Of a stretch of 64,000 nt of DNA, positions 37,317 through 51,115 are shown piece by piece. The notes beneath the pieces are model-generated. The model saw nothing but the letters and a program-made list of their open reading frames with translations. It searched no databases and was not told the DNA's origin. Position 1 is the first letter of the stretch, and every line of letters starts with the position of its first letter. Source of the stretch: Lates calcarifer (taxonomy: Eukaryota; Chordata; Actinopteri; Centropomidae); contig NC_066833.1 of NCBI RefSeq assembly GCF_001640805.2, positions 12,785,249 through 12,849,248 on the forward strand, given 5' to 3'. The translations under genes and the position numbers were made by a program.

Positions 37317-38141
37317 GGAGGGCTTTGTTCTGCTTAGTCATTCTAGCTCTCTGTGAGGGTTAGTCTAATTTCCTGGACTGATACAGTGGTTCTGTTAAAT
37401 AATGGAAATTATTATTTTTTCTTATGAGGTCTGTACACCCTCTGGCTTTCTAAATTCTCATTGCCTCACTGAATGTCAAGTTATCACACAAGCATGTGTA
37501 CACTCTCAAACTTGTATCACTTAATTCTGTACTTACATGAATAAATTACTGAATTAGCAAGCATGTCCTGGCAAAACTCTATCTTAACAACATAAGAGAT
37601 GTAGCTGATTTCCAAATATTATGCAACGGGCCTTCCCTCGGGAAACAATGGGTGATAAACAGTACAAAAGTATTAACAGCTAAACTGTCAGGGAAAAACT
37701 GATTTTTTTTATAATTGGTTGCATATATTTCAGATGATTGTATCAAATCATTGGCATTAAATAAACAATCACCTTAAAAAGTCAATGGCAAACCATCTCT
37801 GTTCTTTACAACCCACCCATCTCTTCTGTCTCCACTCCTTCATGTCTCTCAAGGCTCCAATCACACAAGGGACCATCATTTTCACTCTGTCCTTTCCTCC
37901 CTGTCTCTCTTTTCTCAAACGTCAAAATTTTTTAGTCCATCATCCCCCTCAACACAACCCTCTGTCCCTTGGCTATTGGTGGAAAAAAGTTATTACAAGA
38001 CAACTGGCTTTGACAACAGTGCTTCCTTTGGGCTCATTTAAGGTAAATTTTTTTTTAGGGTTGGTTTGTGAAGATGTTGAGAAAATTATTTTAAAAGACT
38101 GGTATCCTAAAACTGTTTTGACATCATTCAGCACCACGAAA

Positions 38142-38410
38142 GTAAATGGATTGTACTTATAAAGTGCTTTCCTAGACATATCAACCACTCAAAGCGCTTT
38201 ACACTACAGGTCACATTCAGCCATTTGCATACATTTTCATACAGCGTTTGGTCTATATTTGAAGCATTCTAACATCCACAGCCATTCACACACCGATGAT
38301 ACAACGGCGGCAACGTGAGGTTCAGTATCTTGCTCAATAATACTTTGCCTCATGGACACGAGAACCCGGGGACTGAACTGCTGACCTTTCAATTACTCTG
38401 TAACCCACTT
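38142..38410 (-). mobile_element. dispersed teleost repeat with a tRNA-like end
   Basis: AATGGATTGTACTTATAAAG, CACTCAAAGCGCTTTACACT, CACATTCAGCCATTTGCATA, TCTTGCTCAATAATACTTTG and GGGGACTGAACTGCTGACCT are diverged forms of a repeat very common in teleosts. Its far end, read in reverse, contains a B-box-like AGTTCAGTCCC, suggesting a tRNA-headed SINE on the minus strand. A small related piece (CTTACTCAAGGACACTTTGA) lies at about 38757-38777. Confidence 0.7.
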
Positions 38411-38878
38411 GTAATGATGTTAATACACAACTGTGTTAAGATAATCCTCAAATGTAATACACTATCAACAATGAAGGCTGAGCCTTACAGGCAAAAGAAT
38501 CAACAGCTGTGTGTGTAAACTAATGGTTGCAATGCCCTCTAATCATACTGTTGTGCTGGACAGAGAAATTGAACCAGGTAGATAAAGTGGAAGATGAGTG
38601 AAAATAAAATGACTTGAAACCTTGAGACACCTTCACTCTCTCTGTTTCTATGGAGGCTTTGTGCCATCTAGACAAGAATATTCACATGATATTTTATTCA
38701 TCTTGCAGAGAGTTCTTACCCGACTTATGATGAGTGACCAGGCAGGGCTTGACTGTCTTACTCAAGGACACTTTGACAGAAAAAATCTTCTGGTAATAGG
38801 GCTGTGTAGTCTTTGGGGATTTACTGCCAGCTAAGCATGCGTGTGTGAGTTATGTGTGTCATCCATCTGTGATACTAT

Positions 38879-38902
38879 TACACACACACACACACACACA
38901 CA
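38879..38902. repeat. (CA)n microsatellite
   Basis: Twelve CA units. Confidence 0.95.
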
Positions 38903-39271
38903 AATATGCACAGCAGTGAACAACCTAACAAATGGGCATTTAATGTCCACACACACATACAAGAACTAATAGATGTGACTTCTCTGTGACTCTATTCAGA
39001 CATCCTCTATTCAGCAGGCTCTAATGAGTTAATAGCTTGAGAATTAATAGTGCATAAGGTGTCTCAATGGAAATAAACACACAAAGTAAAAAATGTGTGT
39101 GTCTTGTTTTGATTTCCTTTTGGCAGAGATATGTTTTACACCATTTTACACCATTTGGTTCGGTGCTCCAGCACACTGGATTTTAACTGAATTAAGGATG
39201 ATATATAATATTTAAAGTGTGACAGCAAAAGCAGCCAACAGCAGGATGCTTTTGAGTCAATCACTTGACTT

Positions 39272-39386
<115 letters not shown>

Positions 39387-40026
39387 TCCAACAAAGCAGG
39401 ACTTTCCCTTGCTGAACCCCAGATGTGAGATTAAAGTTGAACAAAAGTAAATCATTACTTAAGTGCTGTTAAGATATCCATCTTATTTCTATCTAAACCA
39501 CTGGGATCACATTCACTGTTAATTTGCAGTGTATATGAACAGTGTCACATACAAGTCACAATCTCAGCACTTCAAAATGCTATAGCACAAGGCTAATAAA
39601 AAAAAAAAGCTGTCTGACTGCTCTAATACTTTCTGAATTCTTTTTTCCCTCAAACTTTCTAATTTCTCAACTTTCTCCATTCTCTCATTGTACCTGTAGT
39701 TTCTAAAGTCCTTCAGCACTGGCCTCCATTACGTCTGCTGCTGACTGGACAATTTTACAATGCTACCTTCAGTGTTACTGCTAAACCTGTAATGGGACTG
39801 CTTATTAAAATTGTCCACTTTTATCCTGAAGGTCAGATGACCTTACATTGAGAGTCTGGGAACTTACATTGAGAGTCTGTTGTCGGGAGAAGTCTGAACT
39901 AGTAAAACTAAGCACTCCTCTCTTCCTATTTCCTGTACAGTTTGATTTACAGAACCTGAAAGCTCTATGTAGCTCTAGTAATAACAGAAGCACTGTTTCT
40001 TGTGTGGTAGAACATTGAGGTAACTG

Positions 40027-40170
40027 TATCAGAAAGAACTAAAATCAAATATGGAGTTCCCCAAGGCTCAAACCTTGGGCCCTTTTTATTCTGCCCCTAA
40101 ACGTATTAGATAACATATGCATAACAGGAAAAATACACATCATAATACACTCAAATATTTTATCTCTATT
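40027..40170 (+). pseudogene. LINE reverse transcriptase fragment (L2-like)
   Basis: The frame reads VSERTKIKYGVPQGSNLGPF then LFCP and stop. The GVPQGSxLGPxLF motif is the conserved palm motif before the catalytic ADD box in L2/Rex-type LINEs. After a frameshift the next bases read LNVLDNICITGKIHIIIHSN then ILSLF, the position of the YADDTQLY motif, now lost. Only about 140 bp remain. Confidence 0.75.
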
Positions 40171-40985
40171 TCATAAATAGAATGAAATTTCATAAATAGA
40201 ATGAAATTTTGATGCTAAAAACATTGCTGAAAGTTTTCACTCAACTCGCTGTTGCTGAAAACAAAAGCCAAAATTAGAAACCACCTGGAATTCTGACTAT
40301 GACAAGGTAAGTCTTTTACCAAAAAAATTTTACCTCCATGGGGATTGGACAATTTTAACTGACTTTTTTTGTCTTGGCTTTGTCTCTCAACAAAATATTG
40401 TGAGACATTGAGGGCCTTAAAAACTACTAATGAGAGACATTTAGAATATTTCTTTGTATAAAACATGCCAACAAATACACTCGCCTTGGTTTCCCTTAGC
40501 TTACAACTGTGCATCCTATTAGTTTCATAACCAATTAGCAGCATAGATTTTATTATTTGATTTGTGAAAATGAACAGCTTGAGTAGTCAAGGCATCATGT
40601 GCCAACAGCAACACATGTATTAAGTGAGCATCAGGGATATGGCAGAAAAACGTGGTACAAAGGCAACTGAAAAATTGACAACCTAATAGCAGCCACTTTT
40701 GTTGCAATTCTTGCGACAGCAATATAGTTAAAGTTAAATTGTTTTACTTTTATGTTATTTTGTGTACCGAGGCATTTCTCTTAATGATAGATATATGGTA
40801 TTTTGTCTCAGAGAGCTTTACATAGCTTTGTGCTCCAGTGTGAAAATGTTCCTCTATAGTCTGTTTATAGGTGCTATACATCACAAGGCTTCCAATGGTA
40901 ATCACCAATGATGTTGCAATCCCAACCCATTTAGGTCACTACTCTACAGCCCACGCCAGTTTGATGGAGCTATAGTCATTATGTC

Positions 40986-40987
<2 letters not shown>

Positions 40988-41027
<40 letters not shown>

Positions 41028-41032
41028 CATGC
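40988..41032. repeat. (TG)n(CG)n alternating purine-pyrimidine tract
   Basis: About 16 TG units pass into GCGCGCGCATGC, giving about 45 bp of strictly alternating purine and pyrimidine. Confidence 0.95.
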
Positions 41033-41439
41033 CTGTGGAAAAGTGCATGCGACCATCTTACTCAGCATTATCACTCCATTTTCAGGTGCAGGGTTTCTCA
41101 CACAGCCATCACTCTGTTGCGCAGTTGTTATGCATGTGTGTGTCTGCATGTGTGTGTTTGTGTGTACGGTGCTATTTGCACAATTGCAAACGCAGCACTC
41201 CACTCTCCTAATACATAGAGCGGTCTCTCCTGACAAGTGCACTCAATCATGCTAATTTTTTACGAATACAGCATTATTCAACTGGCTCGGACAAAACTGG
41301 GAGTTTACCTCCATAAGCTTTTGTGAAAGGCTGACAAGTTACCAGGACTTTATAGAAAGAAGATGTAACATGTAACTTGTTTTTACTCCTTTTAAGTTTG
41401 GTGACACCAGACTTTTGAATGAACTATTCTGTAGCTAAA

Positions 41440-41521
41440 CAATGATGCCAACAGCTCTTACAAATTTACAGCAACAATAAAACTTGATCTTGATCTGATC
41501 TGAACTGATCTGATTGATCTT
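41440..41521 (+). repeat. possible retroposon 3' tail
   Basis: AATAAAACTTGATCTTGATC is followed by further GATCT-rich degenerate units, resembling an element's polyadenylation signal and tandem tail. No coding part is recognisable upstream. Confidence 0.35.
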
Positions 41522-41720
41522 TTGACTTTCTTGTCTGTCTTTGGCTCTGTTCCTGTATGGTTCTTAAAAACCATGGTTCTATATTAAAACTAAAAAAGTA
41601 CAACTAAACCAAGGGAGGGTTTGGTGCAGTCTCAATTTGATGGGTTCATGGACAGACCGGTTTCTATGTGAAGATTAATAATGTGTCTTGAAGAGAGATG
41701 AAGAAAGTGTGAGCCCACCA

Positions 41721-41758
<38 letters not shown>

Positions 41759-41874
41759 CATGCGTCTCCTTGCTCTCCTTGAGGACTTCACTCTATTAAA
41801 AGTCAGGAGTGCCAGAAGAGAATAAACAGCATTATGCACAGACTGAAAGAACTTACCGACACACACACACACAC
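41721..41874. repeat. (TG)n and (CA)n microsatellites 110 bp apart in inverted sense
   Basis: About 13 TG units at 41721-41747 and 8 CA units at 41860-41874, able to pair in one strand. Confidence 0.85.
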
Positions 41875-44829
41875 TCCCACAAGCACCCACCATTTCCCTA
41901 AAGAACGCAAAGTGATAGGTGAGTTTGAAAGTTGGTCTGCTTTATAAAGTGTGTACAACCAAACACATATTTACCGCTGAGACCTTCTCATCTGCTCAAT
42001 AAAGATGAGAGGAGCTTCACAGCACAGAGTGACTATAAAGAGATTGAAATTATACTAGCATTTCAGTCTTCCTGTGGAGACTGAGCACTGGAATGCAACA
42101 ACAGAAAACTGTTTTGGCAATACATTTTATGTATTATTTGCAGTAGTGTATATCCACTGAAAGAGAGTTTCCCAAGATAGCAATACTGTAGTTTCCATGC
42201 CCACACACTGTAGCAGAGAATAATTTTAAAAACCTTGCAGAGGATGTTAAAAAAATGTAATCTCATTTAATATAGTAACTGAAAGTAACCTTGGGGTTTG
42301 CAGATCATTTAATATCAAAGTTCTGTCTAGGTACTGGGCTGGGGGATGGCCACAGTATGAGGTTCATTGATTTCACAACCATCAAGTGAAATAATTGAAT
42401 CTGTCATCTATTTGTATAAGTATTAGAATGAAAATGCATGCATTTGCTTACAAAGAATGGTATAATTTTTCCACCGAGAACCATATTTTTTAAATAAGCC
42501 ACATTTGGACAGACAGCACAAAGATGATATCAAGTGTCATCTTCTCTATCTGTGCCTCTGCTCTTGCCACCTTTTATGGAAACTGTCTTTCCCTAGGCTC
42601 TCAGTCCTTACTCTCTATTTCATCAGTTTGTGTCCCATTCCAAAGGTTGCTGCCACTATTACAGGCTTGAGAGCAGAGAACGATACAGTAGTTATACAAT
42701 AGATTGATAGAGAGAGAGAAGGATGGTTACACACAGGGTGAATACCCTCAGCACAGATTTTTACTGCACAGAATTTAAGCTCCTTTGGTCTGGTGGAAGC
42801 TGGTGACAGACAGACAGTGAGACACATCTGTAAGTGTTGGATGCAGTTTACCTGTCATGTCCCATGGTGATGTGCATGGCTTTTAATTCAAGCAATATAA
42901 ACAGAGTAAAGCTAAAAATATGTTGCTCTCTGTTTACTACAGCTGTTCTTGTACAGACTAGTCTATTTACCCCCAACTGCAGAACAACCACACAGAAATT
43001 ACACTGATTATAATAAATCCCAGCTACAAGATGTGAAATTTATTTACTTCATTCAAACCTTAATTTATACTCAAGAAGTTCATTTGAGGTTGCCCTAACT
43101 TACAACAAAGTCGAGTGAGCAAGCATTGTCAAACATAATTACACTTTTAAAACAGCAGCAAACATAATTAAAAGCAAATCATATGCAGTTATGTACATGT
43201 GTGGAATGATTTGTTAGTAGGGATTTAAATCAACCAAAGGATATCAATGTACTGAGTCTTAAAGTACTTTGTAAAAACATCCCAGGACATGGGGTCACAA
43301 ATTCAGCACTAACTGCGGGAAGTTTAAGACAATCATTGGAACAAGTGTGACAGGGTCCAGATGACTAATCCAAGTAATGTAATGATGAGTTAGTAATAAT
43401 GACTTATATGGCTGCATTGGCATTGCTATTAATCTTTATGCCAATAGTGAGTACCACAGCCATCACCAGTGATAAATCTAAGGGTGTAATGATAAACAGT
43501 ATCCAAGGGTTTAAGAATGGAGGCGACAGCAGCATGTCTGTAGATTACATCTTCATAATCCAAGACAGACATGAAAACTACCTCAACAACCTGCTTTCTG
43601 TCAATCATTGCTGCATTTCTCCTATACAAGTAACCAGTTTTTGCTGATGTACATGATACTTGAATGTCATTTTCTCATCAAGTCAGGTTCAAAGATTCTT
43701 ACTTTCTGTGACTCCTCTGCACATATTCTAGTAATCAACACATCTGGCTTTAGAGAACAATGATGAGTCTCAAATAATGTCTTATTTGCACTTAATACTA
43801 ACTTAAGATCAGCATGCACAGAGACTATGCCATAAAAATAGTAAGATACATAAGATATCTTATGCAGATGTATTTCTAATTAAGTTTTAATCTTAAATGT
43901 TAAGTCAAAGTATCTTCTGAAACCTGCACTGGGTTAAGTAAATTTGCTTTCCATTTATTTATAATAGTAATCACCTCACTAGAAGGTCAAAGATGAAGTG
44001 GATAATATATCTTATCCAGTATGTCTATGTGCCATCCTCAGTAATGAGGGTTTGACATGGCGCTGTCATGTCATTACCATGCCATGTCTTTGATGTGTCA
44101 TTGGAACAGGATGAGTAGGCCACATGATATACCATCATGGTGTTATCTAAGATTTATTGTTTCTCCTCCAGCTTTAAATATTCTATAAAACATATGGCAC
44201 ATCCCTATATCTCCTTGTTGAAAAGCAAGATGGATGGGTGAAGTATGAGTAGGCTGGCTGTTACATGTACATCAACAGGTTCCAACCATGACATGTAATC
44301 AACGAACAATGAACATTATGAATAATTCAAACTAGCGTGCATGCCATGTATATACATGCACAGAGGCATCCTGTATGAATGTACTGTATGTACATGCCAT
44401 TACAATGATATGTATATACATGAATACATGAATAAACTATACATCTTGGAGACAAGGGATGATATGCCAAAAAGGGTCCCATGTTGGAATGGAACCAGGG
44501 CTGTTGGTGTTACATGAGACTTGCTGTGGGTCTACAGCAGACTGTTTCTGAGCATGTTCTGAGAGTGTTGATGTCTGAATACATCACACGAGATAACCCA
44601 TATAATTAATAACCCTGTTGCAAATTAAAAACTTATTGCAGTGGAATGAAGGGAACTCCATCCAGAGTGATACACCTAAACCTCTGGAACAATGGAGCTT
44701 GAGTTGGACTGTATTGTCAAACAATTTCCAAGATCAGGAATGAGATGTAAGTAACTGCATAGCTATTGATGCTAACAAAAACATACTGTTATGCGTGATG
44801 CAAGTCACGTGTAACTTGAACACAACATC

Positions 44830-44849
44830 CACACACACACACACACACA
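44830..44849. repeat. (CA)n microsatellite
   Basis: About ten CA units. Confidence 0.95.
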
Positions 44850-47002
44850 TTCATAAGTCACGTCCATCTCCCTTTCATCTATCACCACAGCTCTGTTCTA
44901 GCATGATTAGTTTTTTAATCATCACTTCAAAAAGAAGACAGGTCTGCAACCCATACTGTACACGCACAAGGGCGACTACAGTGAGGAAAAAAAAAATCCT
45001 CTGTGTTCCTCATGTTATGATGAATATGAGAACAAAGCAATGACAGCAAACACTTTATTATTTCCAGTAATACAGCTGCAGCTGAAACTTGCTCTTGATC
45101 CTCTTGGTATTCACCACCGATCTTGGGGAGAAAGGAGTGAGTATGAGGAGGAGCAGAGATGAAGACTGTGAGGATGTCAGTGTGGGGAACTGCTGGTGGG
45201 TGTGTGATGGGATCAGTCACCCCTGGGTGTTGAGGTCACTCACATGGGGTTGGATAGGGCTGGAAATGACCACAGAGAAACCACAACACTGGTGTGAGAG
45301 TGTAGTTATACTGAAGGCTTAAAACATCCACAGCAGGTGAATCATTCAGCTTACAGCATTCTGTTACAACCACAGTGATGGAAAGACTGATGTGGATCCC
45401 ATTAAGAGAAACCAAAGACAACCTCACTTGTTTGTGGAGCAGACTTATCAAAACATATGCTCCATCATCAAAGCTTGAGTAGTACTTGAGAAGGTACAGA
45501 GTATTGGGTACTTGATTTCCACTGATCCCTAAATATTAGGTAGACATAGCAGTCAGCTACTTCATGATGCTTATATGATCTAGGTAAAGTTCTTAGATTT
45601 GTAAACTTATGCTGTTTTTTAACAACTTTTTTTTTTAACTTACTCACAGTCATGTCTGATATTGGTTGAATTGCTGGAGTTGCTGTTTTAGAATGATAAT
45701 TTCTTCTAGAATAATGTACCAATGAATTCAACTGAACTGCCACAGTAAAATTTCAATACAATTAATTAAATAGAGATGGGCGGGGCAGATTGAAACAGAT
45801 TGATATTTTACTCCATCTTAATCACATTTTCCAATTACCGTCACCAGTATCGGAATATTAATTGTATGTTGATGTGTTAACAACCCTGACAGACACTTAT
45901 GTGAGATTCACAGGAAAAAAAGTTTTCGATAAATGAAATAGCACTTTCAGCACTTGTTTGTTAGTGATAAACTGCCAAGGTGTTTCGTGCTGCAAGGTGC
46001 TGATAAACTCATTTTCCCTCAGGCAACACTTTCATGGAGTAACGTGAGCCCTTCATCCTGTGCTTCAATTCACAGATGATAGTAAGCATTGTAATTGCAG
46101 ACTTGGTGTGAAGTCCAGTGTATGTATGCACATACTGTACTGTTTGGGGACAAGTGCAACATGTACAACTAGATGTAATCAAACTGAAATTACTTCTGAA
46201 ATAGATTCATATAATCTGTCAAATTACTTCTGGTGTTTAAATACAGCTGAAATCTAATCACTGACTGGATTAGAGGGTATTGTATTATATATTCTGTGAA
46301 ACATATATTATTGGTAATAATTATGACTGTACAGTAATTATGTATTTATCTTGTAGAAAAATTGCATAGTGTAACAAGAATATTGATAATAATATGAAGA
46401 ATATTGCAATACCCCACCCCCATGTAAAACTTATTGATGGTAATTAACTGTAACTAAAACTGTATTGAAGTTACAATGAGGATAAAAAAGATGCAGCAGA
46501 TTGTCAGCATTCTTTGCAAAACATATAAAATATTGCTGAACCAAAAAATCAGGCAGGGAGAGATAAAAAAAAAAAACACATCTGATCAAAAGGACATTTT
46601 GCTGATAGGATTATAAAGGAAAGATATCTCTGAAATGCACATGGGGGAAAAAGCCAAACATTATGGATAAAATGAGACAAGGTCTTTAAACTTCGCCCTT
46701 AATGCAGTAAATCAATGCCACCCAGCTGGCTTGACACAGTAAAATAAAATGGCATGTGTTGTCAGTGCTTATAATGATGAACACTCACACTTGAAACATA
46801 CGCATGGCCTTAATGTAAAAGTATGGAGGGAGAGAAAGTTGAGAGAGGGGGGAGAGATAGAGAAGGAAGAGAAAAAAGAAAGATAAAGGCACATCACCAG
46901 GATAAATACTCTGATAAATCACTGTAGAAGCAGAGAGCTGTCGAATAAATTTATCCCATCCTATTGTTCCTCCCTGTATCTCCCTCCACAGGAGGCATAA
47001 AG

Positions 47003-47072
47003 AGTGTGTGCGAATGTGTGTGTGTGCGTGTGTGTGAGAGAGGGGGAGAGAGAGAGAGAGAGTGAGTGATGA
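47003..47072. repeat. TG-rich run followed by (GA)n
   Basis: Imperfect TG repeats followed by GA repeats. Confidence 0.9.
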
Positions 47073-47367
47073 TGAAGTTGACCCTGGCACTGAACAGTTG
47101 CATTGATGTATACAGCCACATAAGGCACGTGCACACACACAACATCTATGATACGACAACACAAAATATTCGTTCAACACAGTTTCGCATATACACATGG
47201 CACCGTGTAATTGGGGCCCCCTGGGGCCGATCTCTGGGCCTGGGTGCCAAGGGCGAGCATTTCTTACAGAGAGGCAGATAAATCAGCTGTTAATAAGCCA
47301 GCGAGCATGGAGGCTCTATTTATGACTGCTCTCTCCACAAGGCCAGTGCCACCAGCCCAGCTGTGGT

Positions 47368-47369
<2 letters not shown>

Positions 47370-47413
<44 letters not shown>
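47370..47413. repeat. (CA)n microsatellite
   Basis: About 22 CA units. Confidence 0.97.
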
Positions 47414-47417
<4 letters not shown>

Positions 47418-47612
47418 TCTACCCTCCCACACACACACTCTTAATCTTTATCAGACAGAGGACCCCCCCAAGATACACATGCTCATGTGACTGCATGTCA
47501 AGGAAGAACAAATCTTCTTCTGTAATGAGATATATTCAGCATTTTTCATCAGTGTCTGCTTCTTTCTATTAACCCATAATGGACTAAGGATCACAGCTAA
47601 ATCTACCCAACT

Positions 47613-47656
<44 letters not shown>
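47613..47656. repeat. (CA)n microsatellite
   Basis: About 22 CA units, 200 bp from the previous one and the same length. Confidence 0.97.
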
Positions 47657-47659
<3 letters not shown>

Positions 47660-50600
47660 TGGATTTCAGCCATCTCAGGCAGGTCTACAATGGTAGCTGT
47701 TGCTCAGCATAGCGGTGCAGTGGAGAACAATATCGATTCATCCATGGAAAGTCACCTTCCCCCTTACCCTACCCTGGCTGGTGCCTCGGGGGCCTCCGGT
47801 CATTCCACTCAGCCAATTTGTATGGCTGTTGTTATTATTAGTGTTTCTCTGGCATGGTGCTTTGGTCTCGGGGCACGGACACACCGCTTTATGATGCCGC
47901 ACCTAATAAACATCATTGTGATTTTCCCAGGCTAGTAATTAAGTGTGGGGCTAATTTGTCATAGTTAGTTAGACCATGGCATGATGCCGGGAGAGGGCTG
48001 CCTGGGAGGGGTATGGTGGCTGAGAAGCCCAGGACCTTAATACACACTAGTCATTTATAGCCACTGCTGCACAGTTATGTTGGTATTGGCTGGGGGAATG
48101 GCAGAGGGCCATCGCAGATCAAGGTGGGCCAGAGGTTTTCTCATAGAATCTGCCATGAACAATTGTGTGCACATGATGGTATTAAGATTGACAGATGTGG
48201 GTATAAAAAACCAAGATACTCTGCCAGGAGTTAAACCTGAATCCGACCATTAAGTTAAGCATTATTCAGACAAATTCTAAGAGTCTCTACTGGCACCCAG
48301 AAAAACCAACCTCATGAACTTCCCTTTCCTGATAGTGTCAAAATGCTTAAACTGAAAACACTTTAAACTCTCTTGGCAGATGATTGCCTTTGTAATTGTT
48401 CCTTTTTCTTAATATGTCAGCAGACCTTATAAACCTGTGTCAATGTGTCAAAGCAATAAGGTGCAAAGAACAAAAAGGAAAGCAAAGAGAGAAATTGGAA
48501 TAGAGAAACACAGGTTAGGTTCAGTATTCAGCTCAATCACTTTTTACAGACATTATAGTAAAATAGCAATAAGCCTACAGAGGAAAACAACTCATATAAC
48601 TGAGAAGTTAATCTTTTTGGCTCCGAGTTATTGTGTGTCCAGAAAAATGGAAGCTCTAATTTGAACACATTTGTACTGCCAGTGCCCATAAAAGAAAACA
48701 TGACAAATTGTAATAAATGGGGACAGTGATAAAATTTTTATGGAGCAGATGCAACAACATCATTGTATTCACTCATTTTCTTACCAGTGGTCTTTATGGA
48801 ATAAGTGAACATCACTGATTAACAATTAACTGTCATGGTTTGACAGGCTTTAAATAGAGTACAGTGGAAGATATTGCCATGTAAGAATTTGATAATGCAA
48901 CTAATGCCACAGTACAGTACAGACAATGCAGGACAATACCCTCAACCTAAAAGTGTGGATAAGGTTTGCTGGGTAACAGTCCTGAGCATTCTGAATCAAC
49001 ATCTTCAGGTTTACCGTAACATCATCATTTTTTTTTTTTATTAATCTCTGTACTACACCCTAATGTGCACTCCATTAACTCCAAGCTCCAACTCTAAGCA
49101 CATTTTCAAATCAATTTAGATTTTGACAAAGTCTCAGATTATGTATGGTGTTGGCGTATCAGTGCGGTTGGCACTGTTTACTGGAGAAAGCAGGTAACAG
49201 ATTAAGAAGGTGATGGGTAATCAGTGTTGGGGAAAAACAACATTCCCATCGAGAGGAAAATGAAAGACAAACCCTGAAATCATGTATGGTTTGATGGTTT
49301 CTGGTTTACATCCAGACAAGCACTACCTCAAATCAACTCATACTCTGTGGATGGTGGTATAACATCATTATGGATGCACAATTTCTACATATGCCTTCAG
49401 GTGAGTGAAACAAATGAAAATGATCTGGACACTTGGAGTCAATACCAAGTCAATGAACAGCACTAATCCCACCAGCTCCTCCCACGTTATTCCATATCAT
49501 CATGCAGATCGAGAGAGAGATTGTTAGTTTTACCCACTGGCGTTTCATCTACAAAAGACTGTCTGATTAGAGTCTCTCAAGTTGCTGTGAAAATTTTCTG
49601 ATATGTCGCTGCAACTGAGGACCCAATCTGTCTCTGATTGCTTTCAGTTACATACACAATTACCCAGCTGCTTCCTGTGATTTAAAGCAACTCTCCTGTT
49701 TCTAGGCCATTTCCTCTTTCTCATCCTCTTCCTCCTCCTCCTTCGCTTCTTTCTACAGTCATCCACCCCTCTCAATGCATCTTTCCCAGTCTACATTATA
49801 AAACACAGCAGTTACTTTTAAAATCCTCCTATCCATGTGCTGTGTACACGCATGCACAATACCTTTCAAAGAAAGTAAGTGTAACCGCACACGCAAATGT
49901 AAGATACATATACATGACATGCACAGACACATTTGGTGCATGTATTGATAATCTCAACTTCCATCCTATTATATTTTTGTTTTAATTAACAAAACCTTAA
50001 TACTCGTGTATAGTAAACACACACACACACACATTCTGTAAAAACAAACAAACACTTCTTAAACTTACAGCAATCAACTTTTCTAAGATATCACAAAACT
50101 ATGAAAAGTTCTGTCAACACTTTGACAAACACTTTGAATGAATTTGACCAAAAAAGGTTAACCATAAGAAATTTGTGGAGATATATTCACAAGAGTTTGT
50201 AGTTGGGCTTCATGTCTAATTAATACAGATGCTGCTCTATTTCGGGGGTGGTGTTAGATGTGATAATGACCTACTGTGTTACTGAATAACTTAACTAAGG
50301 TGATCTGCAACTGGAAAGGTACATGTCTATGTATAATGACATGCGATGCAAATCAGTGGACATGCAAATTTTTACACACTGTTCAGTTTTTTTAGTGTTA
50401 AAGTGGTGTTGACAAGTGTGTGGTGGTGCTGTTGTGTGCTGCATCAAACTGTAATGTCTTCCATTTTTCATCCAATGAAAGTAAAATAGGTGGAGGTGAA
50501 CCCCTGCCAAACCCTACTGTGATCAAAATGACAAAAGCAGGATGTGCAGGGAGTTCACGTGATGTTATGTTTTGGTAATTAACATATTTTAGCAAAAATA

Positions 50601-50734
50601 AATATATTTAGTTGAAATAAATAAGTTTCAATGGTTAAGATGGCCATCCAATAAAAAAAAATCTAACTTAAATCACATTTTTACAGTGCACACACACACA
50701 AACACAAGTGCACAGATGTCTCCGTGTGGCTGCA

Positions 50735-51115
50735 TCTCTTCTCCCACACTCTCTTTATCCTCTGCCCACATTTCTTGTCAGCTAATTTACCGTCTTCTTC
50801 ATTCTGCCACCCCTCTCTTTGCTCTTTGGGTCCTCTCCTCGCTCAATCATCTTCTCATACTCTGCTTCTCATTTTCTATCTTCTAACACCCTCTTCTTTT
50901 TCTCTGTCACTTCATCTGTCTCTGTCCTGCTCTTCACATTCATAACACCTCTTTCTCTCTCTTCCTCCTCTTTTCTTTCCCTGAGTCTCTCCTCCAGACT
51001 TACTCCCTCATTTCACTTCTCCACTGTTCACTTAACCTTCCACATCCATATGTCCTCCAGCTGCCTCTTTTCTTTTCCTTCTGACCCACTCACCTACTTT
51101 GTGAAAACACCCAGG
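50735..51115. repeat. long pyrimidine-rich tract
   Basis: About 380 bp dominated by C and T on the plus strand (purine-rich in the epha6 transcript). Open frames here are Ser/Leu/Phe-rich artefacts. Confidence 0.7.

Larger units (their letters stand above)
47195..48010. other. GC-richer stretch: candidate conserved non-coding element, interrupted by two CA runs
   Basis: Two blocks, about 47195-47365 and 47690-48010, have higher GC and complexity than the rest of the intron. They include TTTATGATGCCGCACCTAAT and a TAATTA core at 47936-47941. Two long CA microsatellites lie between them. No reading frame resembles a known protein. Confidence 0.3.

Noticed and set aside
37785..38162. 125-residue plus-strand frame
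   Set aside because: It runs into the dispersed repeat at 38142 and is rich in low-complexity Pro/Leu/Phe sequence.
44465..44510. Another tRNA-like B box (GGAATGGAACCAGGGCTG)
   Set aside because: It is too short and degenerate, with no A box at the right distance.
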